Shown: positions 25,998 through 35,274 of the stretch, in pieces
Layout: each line of letters starts with the position of its first letter
How positions within the stretch are numbered: the first letter of the stretch is position 1
DNA from: Shewanella morhuae
Lineage (GTDB): Bacteria > Pseudomonadota > Gammaproteobacteria > Enterobacterales > Shewanellaceae
NCBI RefSeq assembly: GCF_900156405.1
Contig: NZ_FTNN01000004.1
Span: 155,029-219,028 of the forward strand
Reading direction: 5' to 3'
DNA: 64,000 bases
The notes under the pieces: model-generated
Told to the model about the DNA's origin: nothing
Seen by the model: the letters and a program-made list of their open reading frames with translations, nothing else
The model's database searches: none
Position numbers and translations under genes: made by a program

Positions 25998-26618
25998 TCA
26001 TCTTGGGGCAGCATCATTTTTAAGCCCGTTGGTCTTCAAAGCTTGAGAGAGTTGTCGATAGGATAACAACTCCCGCTGCGCTTCACATAAACCTAATTCG
26101 GTAGCAAGTTGCACTAATTGCGCTTCAAATTCAGGCATCAGGGCTTCATCATCGGTCATAATCGCCAGCTCAGCAAAATCCCCTAGCCCATCGAGATGGT
26201 CCAGTGTTAGATGAAATTTACCGAGAAAATAAATACTACGGCGCTTTTTGATTTCAAGTACACACTCGTAACCTAAGGTATGCAGCATGCTCTTAGCTTT
26301 AGTCGCATCGGTGATATTAACTGCTTCACAGCGGTCTTTCTCAGGGCCTTTGACTATCCACAGCATAATGCCCGATGGCTGCATCTCACGGATACACAAA
26401 CTCTTATGCTCGCTTATCAGTGAGTGTGACGCTAAATCAAAGTAACAGTCATGCTCTAGATTATCTTCGAGCATCACCTCGGGGTTCCTTGTTTGCAAAA
26501 CTGCAAAAAAGGCATCGCGGTCTAGTAAACGATATTTAAGCTCAACCTCAAATTTGCCACTAAAGTGGGCATTAATTTGAGGGGCAAAGGCGACTGGCAT
26601 TGCAGGGTTCATCGACAT
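25998..26618 (-). CDS. CYTH domain protein, class IV adenylate cyclase-like
   Basis: A 206-residue protein with a CYTH tunnel fold. The signature FEVELKYRL (about 22-30) supplies ExExK, and later KGPEKDRCEA, EIKKRRSIYFLGKFHLTLDHLDGLGDFAELAI match the class IV (CyaB-type) cyclase pattern. It may make cyclic AMP from ATP, or hydrolyse triphosphate; sequence alone does not decide. E. coli has no class IV cyclase of this type beside cydC. The start is uncertain by two residues (ATG at 26618 or 26612). A GCCCCAA/TTGGGGC hairpin overlaps its stop codon. Confidence 0.8.
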   Translation of the reverse strand: MSMNPAMPVAFAPQINAHFSGKFEVELKYRLLDRDAFFAVLQTRNPEVMLEDNLEHDCYFDLASHSLISEHKSLCIREMQPSGIMLWIVKGPEKDRCEAVNITDATKAKSMLHTLGYECVLEIKKRRSIYFLGKFHLTLDHLDGLGDFAELAIMTDDEALMPEFEAQLVQLATELGLCEAQRELLSYRQLSQALKTNGLKNDAAPR

Positions 26619-26660
26619 AATTCCAGTGTTAATATAGCGTGAGATATTTTGTATAAAAAC

Positions 26661-28412
26661 TTATGCAAGCCTTTGATATAAGGTTTGGTACTCTTTATTG
26701 TTTGCCATCAAAATTTGATGATTGCCAGAGGCATTAATTTTGCCCTCTTGCAGCAAGTGAATTTGATCCATCTTCGCCATTGCCGTCAAACGGTGGCTGA
26801 TCATCAATAAGGTTTTATCTTTAGCAAACTCAAATAGTAAACTTAAAATTTCTCGCTCAGTGCGCTTATCTAAGCCTTCGGTGGGCTCATCGAGCAAGAG
26901 CAATGGCGCATCACGCAACAAGGCTCGCGCGACACCAATACGGCGCTGCTCGCCGCCTGAAAGCTGCCGCCCGCCTTCACCAATCCATAGCTCCAGCGGT
27001 TTATCACCGGTAAGTAAGGCGCTAAGCCCGACTCTTTGCAGCACTTCAATCAAACGCGCATCATGGGCGGTGCGTTTTTCACCTTCAACAACCGGTAAAG
27101 CCAATACTAAGTTTTCACGCAAGGTGCCTGCAAACAGATAAATCCGTTGGCTCACCACAGTAATCGCCTCACGCAGACCGCGCTCGCTATAGTCTGAAAG
27201 TGCATGACCATCGAGCTTGATAAGTCCTTGCTGCGCCTGCCATTCACGGGTAATGAGCGCCAATAAGCTCGACTTACCGCAACCCGTTGGCCCAAGTAGC
27301 GCAACTTTTTCTCCGGCTTTGATTTCAAGGGACAACCCTTGCAGCACACTTTGCCCTTCACGATAGCCAAAATGGATATCTTCAATCAACAGCGCCCCCG
27401 ATTTGGCTCTTAAGCCTGTATCGGTCATAAATTGAATATCGGCCTCTTGTTCAATAATTTCATTAATCCGCGTCGCCGCGAGCACGCAGCCAGACAAATG
27501 CTGAAACGCGCCCGCAATCGGCATCATCATTTCAACGCAGGCCATTGTGGCAAACACCATAAGCGCAAACATAGGCCCTGGCGGCACTGCATCGCCTACC
27601 CCTTGAGCGGCTAAATACAGCATCATAATCAAGGCTGAACCCGTTGATATAATCAACATGGCTTGGCTAAGCGCGGTAATATTGGCCATCGCACTTTGGC
27701 TTTTGAACAAACTAGCCTCTGCCTCATTCAGTCTTTGCCTAAATCTGTCGTTAGCACCAAATAAGCTCAGCTCGGCTTGGCCTTGCAACACATCTAATAA
27801 TTGCACCCGATACTGGCGTTTTGTTTCGAGCATCGTGCGGCTTGGCGTGTGTCCCAGTCGATAAAATAGTAATGGCATCACTAACCAAACCGCCACTAAG
27901 AACAGGCAAAGACTCAGGGCAAGCTTGGCATCAAACCAAGCGAGGAACAGATACAACAGCCCCGTCATCAATAATGATGCCGCCATTGGCGTGAGCAGAC
28001 GAAGATAGAGATGATCAAGGGTATCAATATCGGCAACTAAGCGATTGAGCATGTCGCCACGGCGTAACCCTTGTAGGTTTTTAGCACTGAGCGGTAACAA
28101 CTTACGCCACGCCCAAACGCGCAGCTCGGTCAGTAGTTTAAAGGTTGCTTCATGGGTGGCTAAACGCTCACCGTAACGACTGGCGGTGCGCGCTATTGAG
28201 AAAAATCGTACCCCGCCCGCGGGCGTAAAAAAGTTAAATGTTTGTGCTGTGACTATCGCTAAACCCGCTACCGCAGTAGCAGAAAGAAACCAGCCCGAAA
28301 GTGACAGCAAACCTATACCTGTGATGAGGGTAATAATGGTCAACAATAAGCCCACGGACATCATGAGCCATTGGCGCGAAAACAATCTAATAAAGGGGAT
28401 CAGCACTTTCAT
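26661..28412 (-). CDS. cydC: Heterodimeric ABC exporter subunit CydC (cysteine/glutathione export)
   Basis: CydC with CydD exports glutathione/cysteine to the periplasm and is required to assemble cytochrome bd oxidase. The 583-residue protein has six TM helices (to about 320) and an ABC domain: Walker A GPTGCGKSSLL, signature RQLSGGEQRR and Walker B LLLLDEPTEGLD. Its start overlaps the cydD stop by 4 bp (ATGA), so the two are translated together. The cydAB structural genes are not in the window. Confidence 0.93.
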   Translation of the reverse strand: MKVLIPFIRLFSRQWLMMSVGLLLTIITLITGIGLLSLSGWFLSATAVAGLAIVTAQTFNFFTPAGGVRFFSIARTASRYGERLATHEATFKLLTELRVWAWRKLLPLSAKNLQGLRRGDMLNRLVADIDTLDHLYLRLLTPMAASLLMTGLLYLFLAWFDAKLALSLCLFLVAVWLVMPLLFYRLGHTPSRTMLETKRQYRVQLLDVLQGQAELSLFGANDRFRQRLNEAEASLFKSQSAMANITALSQAMLIISTGSALIMMLYLAAQGVGDAVPPGPMFALMVFATMACVEMMMPIAGAFQHLSGCVLAATRINEIIEQEADIQFMTDTGLRAKSGALLIEDIHFGYREGQSVLQGLSLEIKAGEKVALLGPTGCGKSSLLALITREWQAQQGLIKLDGHALSDYSERGLREAITVVSQRIYLFAGTLRENLVLALPVVEGEKRTAHDARLIEVLQRVGLSALLTGDKPLELWIGEGGRQLSGGEQRRIGVARALLRDAPLLLLDEPTEGLDKRTEREILSLLFEFAKDKTLLMISHRLTAMAKMDQIHLLQEGKINASGNHQILMANNKEYQTLYQRLA

Positions 28413-30352
28413 TGGCGGTCTCCTTGAGTGATATCTGCGGCAATATCGAGCGTGGAATCAACCAAGCTAGTGTTTGATAACGGTGCAAGTTCAATATCCG
28501 CCACAGATTCAACATTCTCCCGCAATAGCGTTTGAAATAACCCTGGCGTGTTAGATAAAGTGGTAAAGTTGCCGCGCTGCACTATCGAGCCTTTATCAAG
28601 CACGAGAATGCTGTCCATTTCATCGAGCTTATCTAATCTGTGAGTCACCATAATGCACATCTTGCCAGCCATCGCAGTGTTTAAGGCTGCGCTTACCGCT
28701 TGCTCACTCTGGCTATCTAAACTCGCAGTAGGCTCATCAAGTACAAATAAACTTGCCTGCTGTCCAAGCGCCCTTGCTAGCGCAATACGCTGGGCTTGGC
28801 CAACGGACAACCCTGAAGATTGCTCCCCAATCGGCGAGTCCAAACCCAATGGTTGCGCTTTAATAAACTCGGCTATATTGGCCGCAGTTAACAACTGCCA
28901 AATCTTATCTTCTGGCATCGCTTGATTGGCTAAGGCAACGTTATCACGCACTGTGCCGTGAAATAACTGCGGTTCTTGTCCAAGCCAAGCTAAGTGTTGC
29001 CGCCAGTGGGGTAAGTCGATTGCAGATAACTCATGGCCATTAATCAATAAATGACCTTTGTAGGGTAAAAACCCCAGTAACGTATTAAGCAAGCTGGTTT
29101 TACCCGCGCCACTTGGGCCAACCAAAGCTAAATGTTCACCATTTTGGACATCAAAACTCAATGGGCCTAATAAACGCGTGCCATCTACACTGAATACTTC
29201 AAGATTATCAGCGCGGAGCGTCTGGATGCTATCAATACGGATTGTTCCCGCAAACTCGGGCTCAGGATATTCAAGCAAGGTAATCAAGGCCTCTGCTGCG
29301 CCAATGGCCTGTGCTTTAGCGTGATAATGAGTGCCCATATCCCGCAGTGGTTGATAAAACTCAGGGGCTAAGATGAGAATAAACAACCCAGTAAACAAAC
29401 TAAAAGGAATTCCACCCAGTTCAGGATCGGCACTCGCGCTGATATTGGCATGAGCGCCATAGTAGCCAAAATCTAAGTTACCTAAATAACTAAAACCAAA
29501 ATACACCGCTAACACCGCAATCGACACCGCCGCAAAAAACTCTAATACCGCCGAGCTTAAAAATGCGAGCCGTAGTACCGACATAGTACGGCTGCGAAAC
29601 TCTTCCGAAGCCGTGGCTATGACGTTAAGTTCAGCATCGCCACGGTGGAATAGTTTTAGGGTGCTTAAGCCCTTTAATCTATCCATAAAATGACCACTCA
29701 ACCTGGCCAGTGCATTGAAGTTGTTACGGTTAGCATCAGCAGCGCCCATGCCAACTAAAATCATAAACAGAGGAATCAATGGCGCGGTGAGCAATAAAAT
29801 TAATCCTGCTGCCCAGTTGAGGGGAAATACAGCGGCCAAAATCAACATTGGGATAAAACCAGCCAGACTCACTTGCGGAAGATATCTGGCATAAAAGTCC
29901 TGTAAGTCTTCAACTTGCTCTAACACTATGCTGGCCCAACTACCGGCGGGCTTACCTTTAATAAACGCAGGCCCAAGCTTAATCAGCTTGTCCATTACTG
30001 CTGAGCGGATATGACCTCGTAGGCGTTTACCCGCCTCAAAACTAGCGCGTTCACGCCCATAGGCAAGTAATGCGCGCAACAACATTAACGCAATTAAACC
30101 AATAAAATGTGGCATAAAAGCGGCGATATTAACCGTTAAAGACTGAGTACCGCTATCGGCTATAGCTTCGCTATTTATGAACTTTCCGCCAAGAATGACA
30201 CCATCAAGAATCGTCGCAATCAGGTACGCCTGCGCCACCATAGCGATAGCGCTTAGCATGCCCAGCCATAATGACAACTTAAGGAACAAGCCACAGGCTC
30301 TTTTTTGTATTTTTAGCCAAACAAGAAGGGATTTTTCTAACGACTTATCCAT
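28409..30352 (-). CDS. cydD: Heterodimeric ABC exporter subunit CydD
   Basis: Partner of CydC. The 647-residue protein has six TM helices within about 20-345 and an ABC domain with Walker A GPSGAGKTSLL, signature SGLSVGQAQR and Walker B LFVLDEPTASLD. It is about 60 residues longer than the E. coli protein, partly through a soluble loop after TM5 (YYGAHANISASADPELGG) and an acidic C-terminal tail after residue 610. It is first in the operon; the promoter should be in 30353-30450, where I see no clear consensus. Confidence 0.93.
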   Translation of the reverse strand: MDKSLEKSLLVWLKIQKRACGLFLKLSLWLGMLSAIAMVAQAYLIATILDGVILGGKFINSEAIADSGTQSLTVNIAAFMPHFIGLIALMLLRALLAYGRERASFEAGKRLRGHIRSAVMDKLIKLGPAFIKGKPAGSWASIVLEQVEDLQDFYARYLPQVSLAGFIPMLILAAVFPLNWAAGLILLLTAPLIPLFMILVGMGAADANRNNFNALARLSGHFMDRLKGLSTLKLFHRGDAELNVIATASEEFRSRTMSVLRLAFLSSAVLEFFAAVSIAVLAVYFGFSYLGNLDFGYYGAHANISASADPELGGIPFSLFTGLFILILAPEFYQPLRDMGTHYHAKAQAIGAAEALITLLEYPEPEFAGTIRIDSIQTLRADNLEVFSVDGTRLLGPLSFDVQNGEHLALVGPSGAGKTSLLNTLLGFLPYKGHLLINGHELSAIDLPHWRQHLAWLGQEPQLFHGTVRDNVALANQAMPEDKIWQLLTAANIAEFIKAQPLGLDSPIGEQSSGLSVGQAQRIALARALGQQASLFVLDEPTASLDSQSEQAVSAALNTAMAGKMCIMVTHRLDKLDEMDSILVLDKGSIVQRGNFTTLSNTPGLFQTLLRENVESVADIELAPLSNTSLVDSTLDIAADITQGDRQ

Positions 30353-30629
30353 GGTGCTCCAACAAGAAAAAAATTAAGCGATGAATAGCAGAAATGTATA
30401 CCGATAACGACTGAGTTAAAGTACTTGTAACCGCGAAAACGTTTCGATAGGGACGCAGTATCGCAGGCATCTACAGCAGATGAAACCCTCCCACAGACTT
30501 TTGCTAGCAGACTCACAGAAACGCGCTAAAGATAAAAAAATACCTGAGTTAACGGAACTTTCCCTAGCACTAGCCTGATAGCCAAAACTTCGATAGCATT
30601 AAGCTCTTTATATTAAGTACCTGCTACCT

Positions 30630-31148
30630 ATGCCAAATAAAAATGCCGGTTTCACCCTAATTGAACTCATTGTGGTCATTATTATTCTAGGAATATTAGC
30701 CATAGTTGCAGCTCCTAAATTCATCAATTTACAATCAGATGCCTATAAAAGTCAGTTATCTGGAGCATTTGCATCGATGAAATCCGCCGTCACTTTATTC
30801 AAAGCGAAATCTGAAATTGCTAACAGCGGTACCACCAATCGAGTCGTTTACGACGATATTCGTGGTGAAAACTACCAACCTTGGGCAGCTAGCACCAGCG
30901 GTATAACCCCAAGCGATACTTACACTACTGCGCCAGAAATTTTTAAGGCTGCAGGGCTCAATGTTAATGAATGGTCCTACCGCATTCACACTACTAGCGG
31001 CACCTATGAAGTTATTGCCGCGCCAAAACAAAAACTAAACCTTGCCACGCCAAATCAAGCTCAAGTCGAAGCAACCAATTGCTACATCAGTTACAAATGG
31101 GAAACGACTGGTGTTCCCACCTATAAAAAAGTTGATACCGGTTGCTAG
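30630..31148 (+). CDS. Orphan type IV (MSHA-like) prepilin
   Basis: A 172-residue prepilin with a short leader and the prepilin peptidase site at G7-F8, followed by the canonical N-methylated helix FTLIELIVVIIILGILAIVAAPKF, including Glu5. The mature body resembles MSHA major/minor pilins, and a Cys pair near the C-terminus (TNCYIS ... DTGC) fits the disulfide-bonded loop. No assembly genes (ATPase, platform, peptidase) are near, so it must use machinery elsewhere. It might be a minor pilin or a spare major pilin. A terminator follows. Confidence 0.85.
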   Translation: MPNKNAGFTLIELIVVIIILGILAIVAAPKFINLQSDAYKSQLSGAFASMKSAVTLFKAKSEIANSGTTNRVVYDDIRGENYQPWAASTSGITPSDTYTTAPEIFKAAGLNVNEWSYRIHTTSGTYEVIAAPKQKLNLATPNQAQVEATNCYISYKWETTGVPTYKKVDTGC

Positions 31149-31186
31149 GACGACCTTGAAACCAGTAATAACATATAAAACATAAA

Positions 31187-31225
31187 AAAAACAGCGAGTT
31201 AACTTTAAGTTGCTCGCTGTTTTTG
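31187..31225. terminator. Bidirectional terminator between the pilin and DUF3626 genes
   Basis: AAAACAGCGAG (31187 onward) pairs with CTCGCTGTTTT (31213 onward), with A-rich sequence on the left and a T-run on the right. It can end both converging transcripts. Confidence 0.8.
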
Positions 31226-31271
31226 TTAGAGCTAAATCTTACCATTAAAGGATTTTTAAATGGCTTAGCCC

Positions 31272-32318
31272 TTACTGCACCGCGCCGTATTTCACTAGCA
31301 CATGCCAGAGCAACTTAAGTTCGTGGGCGACTTGAGCGCGATTACCGCGTTCGCGCCAATGCTGCGGCGAATGGTATAAATCCCGCGTAGCCACGCCAAT
31401 AGCATGGGCATCGACCTTATCGTCTATTGCGATACGACTCGCCAGCGATGGCATAGTCGGACCACGAAAATCGCTCGGAATTTGCGCCGTGTGCAAACTA
31501 AAACCGTTGTGGTATTGCAGCTCGATATCGTATTTATCGCACACATTACTTAAGGTTGAACCAATATCCGTTCCCTTAAAGCTGGGATCAGCGACCAACA
31601 TGGCAATATCCTCGCTAAGCAATACATCGCCGTGGATCTGCGCTTCAATATAATGATCAAGATTATTTGATAAAGGTCGCTCAAAACGTGATAACAAAGA
31701 AGCATTGAGTTGATGCGCCATATACTGGACTACATTCAATGGCTTAAAATCTGATTTACCTAAAGCGTAATGACGCTCAAAACTCTCGGTTAACAGCGCC
31801 GCTAAAATGTCATCAAAACAGGATAATGTGCCCTTTTCTTTGGGGTTACGGTACGAATCAAGATAACTAAAAGTTGCGCGTGCCAGCACATCTGTTTTTG
31901 TCAGTAAATAGCAACTGCCAAAACGGGGCGCTGGGCCATCCTGCCACATGCCCAGATCAAGTGCACCATACTTAGGCCGTGATTTAGTGCCTTTATAAGC
32001 ATGACCAAAAAGCTGATTTTCCCAATGATCTCGCGGGCCACCTAACTCAGGTGACAACTGACCATTAGAAATATGCGTTTCAAACTGACTGCGGTATTGG
32101 CCATCACGCAGTAAACCTTCAGCGACTGTCATGCCACGGCTATCAATTTTATCCGGATGGAAATGCAGCGCGATTCGGCCGCAATGGAGTAACTGCTTGA
32201 GCGCGAGCTGCATCTCATGCATAGGGATATTTGACATCTGTTGCACATTTTTAATCACAGCAACGGCCTGTTCGCTGCGTCCACGAGCAAGGCGTTCAAT
32301 ATGCTGTATGGCTGTCAT
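31272..32318 (-). CDS. DUF3626 family protein
   Basis: A 348-residue soluble protein of the DUF3626 family, recognised by IALHFHPDK near residue 53, then RPKYGALDLGMWQDGPAPRFGSCYLLTKTD around 130-160 and a conserved helical C-terminus. No biochemical role is established. The YGALDL...GSCYL arrangement could suggest an ADP-ribosyltransferase-like fold, but I cannot confirm that and do not assert it. No signal peptide or immunity-type neighbour is seen. It is a single gene. Confidence 0.7.
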   Translation of the reverse strand: MTAIQHIERLARGRSEQAVAVIKNVQQMSNIPMHEMQLALKQLLHCGRIALHFHPDKIDSRGMTVAEGLLRDGQYRSQFETHISNGQLSPELGGPRDHWENQLFGHAYKGTKSRPKYGALDLGMWQDGPAPRFGSCYLLTKTDVLARATFSYLDSYRNPKEKGTLSCFDDILAALLTESFERHYALGKSDFKPLNVVQYMAHQLNASLLSRFERPLSNNLDHYIEAQIHGDVLLSEDIAMLVADPSFKGTDIGSTLSNVCDKYDIELQYHNGFSLHTAQIPSDFRGPTMPSLASRIAIDDKVDAHAIGVATRDLYHSPQHWRERGNRAQVAHELKLLWHVLVKYGAVQ

Positions 32319-32839
32319 AATTCACCTATTAAAGAGGTAGTTAACCGTTTACGAAGATGGTTTACCTTAAAATAAACATCCTCGCTATCGCAAGCATACA
32401 CTGACGGATTCTTAAGTTATATCAGCTATAAAACGGTGTTAAGTGCGATAGATTAATAGCATTCATTTTATACCAATCTAATCAGGACGAAGTGATCTAA
32501 CGTTCACTTATGTAACATGTTAAAAAATAGTCCATTATCACCCCTAAATAGATAAAAAAGGCGGATGTAATACCGCACAAATTACTGGTAATAGTCCGTC
32601 TGATTAATCTATGACATATATTTAGCCACTAAGTTGCGCCATCCTACTTATGCTGAAAAGGTTAACCAATCTCTCTTCAATAGTCTGACAAGCTATTTGT
32701 GTGCCAATCTGAATGAAAACTGCTGTAAAAGTCCATATTTGATGGCACTTAAGGGCCTAATCCTGTAAGCTGCACGCCCGCCAGCAGACCTGGCAACAGA
32801 CCATAAATGCAGCAAAGCGTTGCCACAAGAGACCAATCT
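32319..32839. other. Long intergenic region upstream of rhlE
   Basis: About 520 bp with no supported gene. It starts with divergent promoters of the DUF3626 gene and ends with the rhlE leader. The piece 32470-32615 begins TTATACCAATCTAATCAG and ends near GTCTGATTAATC, sharing inverted TAATCAG ends; it might be a worn miniature repeat, but one copy in one window cannot prove that. The long spacing leaves room for a structured leader, common for DEAD-box helicase genes, though none was identified. Confidence 0.35.
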
Positions 32840-34384
32840 ATGAGTTTTACCTCCCTGGGCTTATCGGCCCCGATACTTAAAGCCGTTGCCGAACAAGGCT
32901 ACGACACACCTTCGCCAATCCAAGCTCAAGCTATTCCCGCTGTGCTTGAAGGCAAAGATGTGATGGCGGCCGCCCAAACAGGAACAGGTAAAACAGCAGG
33001 TTTCACTCTGCCTATGCTCGAACTCCTGAGTAAAGGTATGCGCGCTCAAGCAGGCCAAGTGCGCGCATTAGTGTTAACACCGACTCGCGAACTGGCGGCT
33101 CAGGTTGCTGAAAGTGTCGAAACCTATGGTAAGAACTTACCACTGCGTTCGGCGGTGATATTTGGTGGCGTGCCTATCAATCCACAAATCGCTAAATTGC
33201 GCCACGGTGTTGATATTTTAGTCGCAACCCCGGGTCGATTAATGGATCTGTACAATCAAAAAGCGGTGAAATTTAGCCAGCTTGAAATCTTAGTGTTAGA
33301 TGAAGCCGATCGCATGCTCGACATGGGCTTTATCCGCGACATCCGTAAGATTCTGGCCATTTTACCTAAGCAACGCCAAAACCTGATGTTCTCAGCCACC
33401 TTCTCCGATGAAATTCGCGAGCTGGCAAAAGGCTTAGTCAACAATCCGGTCGAAATCTCGGTCACACCACGCAACGCGGCGGCGACCACAGTCAAACAGT
33501 GGATTTGCCCTGTTGATAAGAGCCAAAAATCAGCGTTGTTGATCCAACTGATCAAACAACACGATTGGCAACAAGTGTTAGTATTTTCGCGCACTAAACA
33601 TGGTGCTAACCGTTTGGCGAAAAGCCTTGAAGATGCTGGCATTAAAGCCGCTGCAATTCATGGAAACAAGAGCCAAACCGCGCGTACTAAAGCCTTGGCT
33701 GACTTTAAAAATGGCCAAGCCCGCGTATTGGTTGCGACCGATATCGCTGCCCGTGGTTTGGACATTGATCAATTACCACAAGTGGTTAACTTTGACTTAC
33801 CAAACGTGCCAGAAGATTATGTGCATCGCATCGGCCGTACTGGCCGCGCAGGTGCATCGGGTCAAGCGGTATCACTGGTCAGTAACGAAGAAATTAAACT
33901 ACTGAACGATATTGAGCGTTTGATCAATCGCGTGTTAGATCGTGAAATGGTTGAAGGCTTCCACCATGTATTACCTGAATCACGTTTAGGTAGTGGTGGA
34001 AAAAGTAACAATAAAGCAGTAGCGACTCGTCGAAATAGCCGCAGCTCAACGCCATCAACCTCACGCGAGGGCGCCCAAAGAAGTGTTGAACATAAAGATG
34101 GTCAACGCAGTGGTGACGTAGCGCGCGGTCATAAACCAAACGATAAAAACCCACGACACAGCAATGATGCTACGAGTGCGCCACGCGCCGATACTCAAGC
34201 ACGCCCACCACGTGCAAACGATGGTCGTGCAAATAGTTCAGGCGCTAGTCGCCCGAGTGAAGGCCGTTCTAGCTCAGGTGAGAATCGTAGCCAAGCAGGT
34301 GACAATCCTTACGCTAATGGCCCGAAGAAAAATACTCGTCGTCCAAATAATGGCGCAAGTCGCCCGAGAAACTCGCAGGACTAA
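32840..34384 (+). CDS. rhlE: ATP-dependent DEAD-box RNA helicase RhlE
   Basis: RhlE remodels RNA during ribosome assembly and mRNA decay. The 514-residue protein has motif I AQTGTGKT, motif II DEAD, motif III SAT and motif [10 protein letters not shown] in two RecA domains (to about 385). The C-terminal tail of about 130 residues is disordered and rich in R, S, N and G, of RNA-binding type. ATG at 32840 gives MSFTSLGLS, aligned with the E. coli start. An upstream in-frame ATG at 32807 would add residues absent from relatives. Confidence 0.93.
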   Translation: MSFTSLGLSAPILKAVAEQGYDTPSPIQAQAIPAVLEGKDVMAAAQTGTGKTAGFTLPMLELLSKGMRAQAGQVRALVLTPTRELAAQVAESVETYGKNLPLRSAVIFGGVPINPQIAKLRHGVDILVATPGRLMDLYNQKAVKFSQLEILVLDEADRMLDMGFIRDIRKILAILPKQRQNLMFSATFSDEIRELAKGLVNNPVEISVTPRNAAATTVKQWICPVDKSQKSALLIQLIKQHDWQQVLVFSRTKHGANRLAKSLEDAGIKAAAIHGNKSQTARTKALADFKNGQARVLVATDIAARGLDIDQLPQVVNFDLPNVPEDYVHRIGRTGRAGASGQAVSLVSNEEIKLLNDIERLINRVLDREMVEGFHHVLPESRLGSGGKSNNKAVATRRNSRSSTPSTSREGAQRSVEHKDGQRSGDVARGHKPNDKNPRHSNDATSAPRADTQARPPRANDGRANSSGASRPSEGRSSSGENRSQAGDNPYANGPKKNTRRPNNGASRPRNSQD

Positions 34385-34444
34385 TTTACAGAGCAAATTA
34401 GCTTAGTTTGCAGCCCTCTTTGTACTTAAGCGAATACTCTCAAT

Positions 34445-34483
34445 AAAAAACGCCCAACTCCACACGGAGTTGGGCGTTTTTTT
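34445..34483. terminator. Bidirectional terminator between rhlE and the ABC exporter
   Basis: CGCCCAACTC (34451-34460) pairs with GAGTTGGGCG (34467-34476), flanked by A6 on the left and T7 on the right. Confidence 0.9.
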
Positions 34484-34503
34484 ATAGGTTTAAGACACCA
34501 ACA

Positions 34504-35274
34504 CTAAACCTTAAGCCCTATCCCACGTGAAACCAGATAATAAGCTAACGTCCACAGTGCAATACAAAAACCAACCATGATGCCGATTGAGAGCGGCACG
34601 CTAATATCTGCAAAGCCTAAAAAACCATAGCGAAACACGTTGATCATATAAACTATAGGGTTAAGTGCCGATACGCCTTGCCAGAATGATGGCAAGAGAG
34701 ATAGCGAATAAAATACACCGCCAAGATAGGTTAATGGCGTAAGTATAAAAGTTGGGATGATACTGATATCGTCAAAACTTTTGGCATAAATCGCATTAAT
34801 TAAGCCACCTAATGAAAACAATACTGAGGTTAGGAACACCGTCATAACCACAAGCCCTACGTGATGTAAGCTAATATCGACAAAGAACATCGCCACTAAT
34901 GTCACGATTAAACCGACACATAAACCGCGGGCTACGCCGCCGCCCACATAACCTGCAATCAGTACATAATGGGGTACTGGCGCAACCAGTAATTCTTCTA
35001 AATTACGCTGAAACTTAGCACTATAGAAAGAACTGGCGACGTTAGAGTAAGAGTTAGTGATCACCGACATCATGATTAAGCCTGGAGCGATAAACTCCAT
35101 ATACGTTACACCGCCCATCTCACCAATGCGGCTACCGACTAAATTACCAAAAATCAAAAAGTACAAGGTCATGGTAATTGCTGGCGGCACTAATGTTTGC
35201 AGCCAAATACGGGTAAATCGATTAATCTCTTTAGCAAGAATACTTTTAAAAGCAATAAAGTAGAGCTGGTTCAT
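34504..35274 (-). CDS. yadH: ABC-2 type permease (YadH-like)
   Basis: A 256-residue integral membrane protein with six TM segments of the ABC-2 family, matching the YadH type (YMEFIAPGLIMMSVITNSYSNVASSFY). With the ATPase encoded just upstream (4-bp ATGA overlap) it forms an exporter whose substrate is unknown. In E. coli yadGH lies close to hpt, as it does here. Confidence 0.88.
   Translation of the reverse strand: MNQLYFIAFKSILAKEINRFTRIWLQTLVPPAITMTLYFLIFGNLVGSRIGEMGGVTYMEFIAPGLIMMSVITNSYSNVASSFYSAKFQRNLEELLVAPVPHYVLIAGYVGGGVARGLCVGLIVTLVAMFFVDISLHHVGLVVMTVFLTSVLFSLGGLINAIYAKSFDDISIIPTFILTPLTYLGGVFYSLSLLPSFWQGVSALNPIVYMINVFRYGFLGFADISVPLSIGIMVGFCIALWTLAYYLVSRGIGLKV

Noticed and set aside
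34164-34406. Arg/Val-rich overlapping coding frame inside rhlE
   Set aside because: It lies fully within the low-complexity tail of rhlE in another frame, with no ribosome site.
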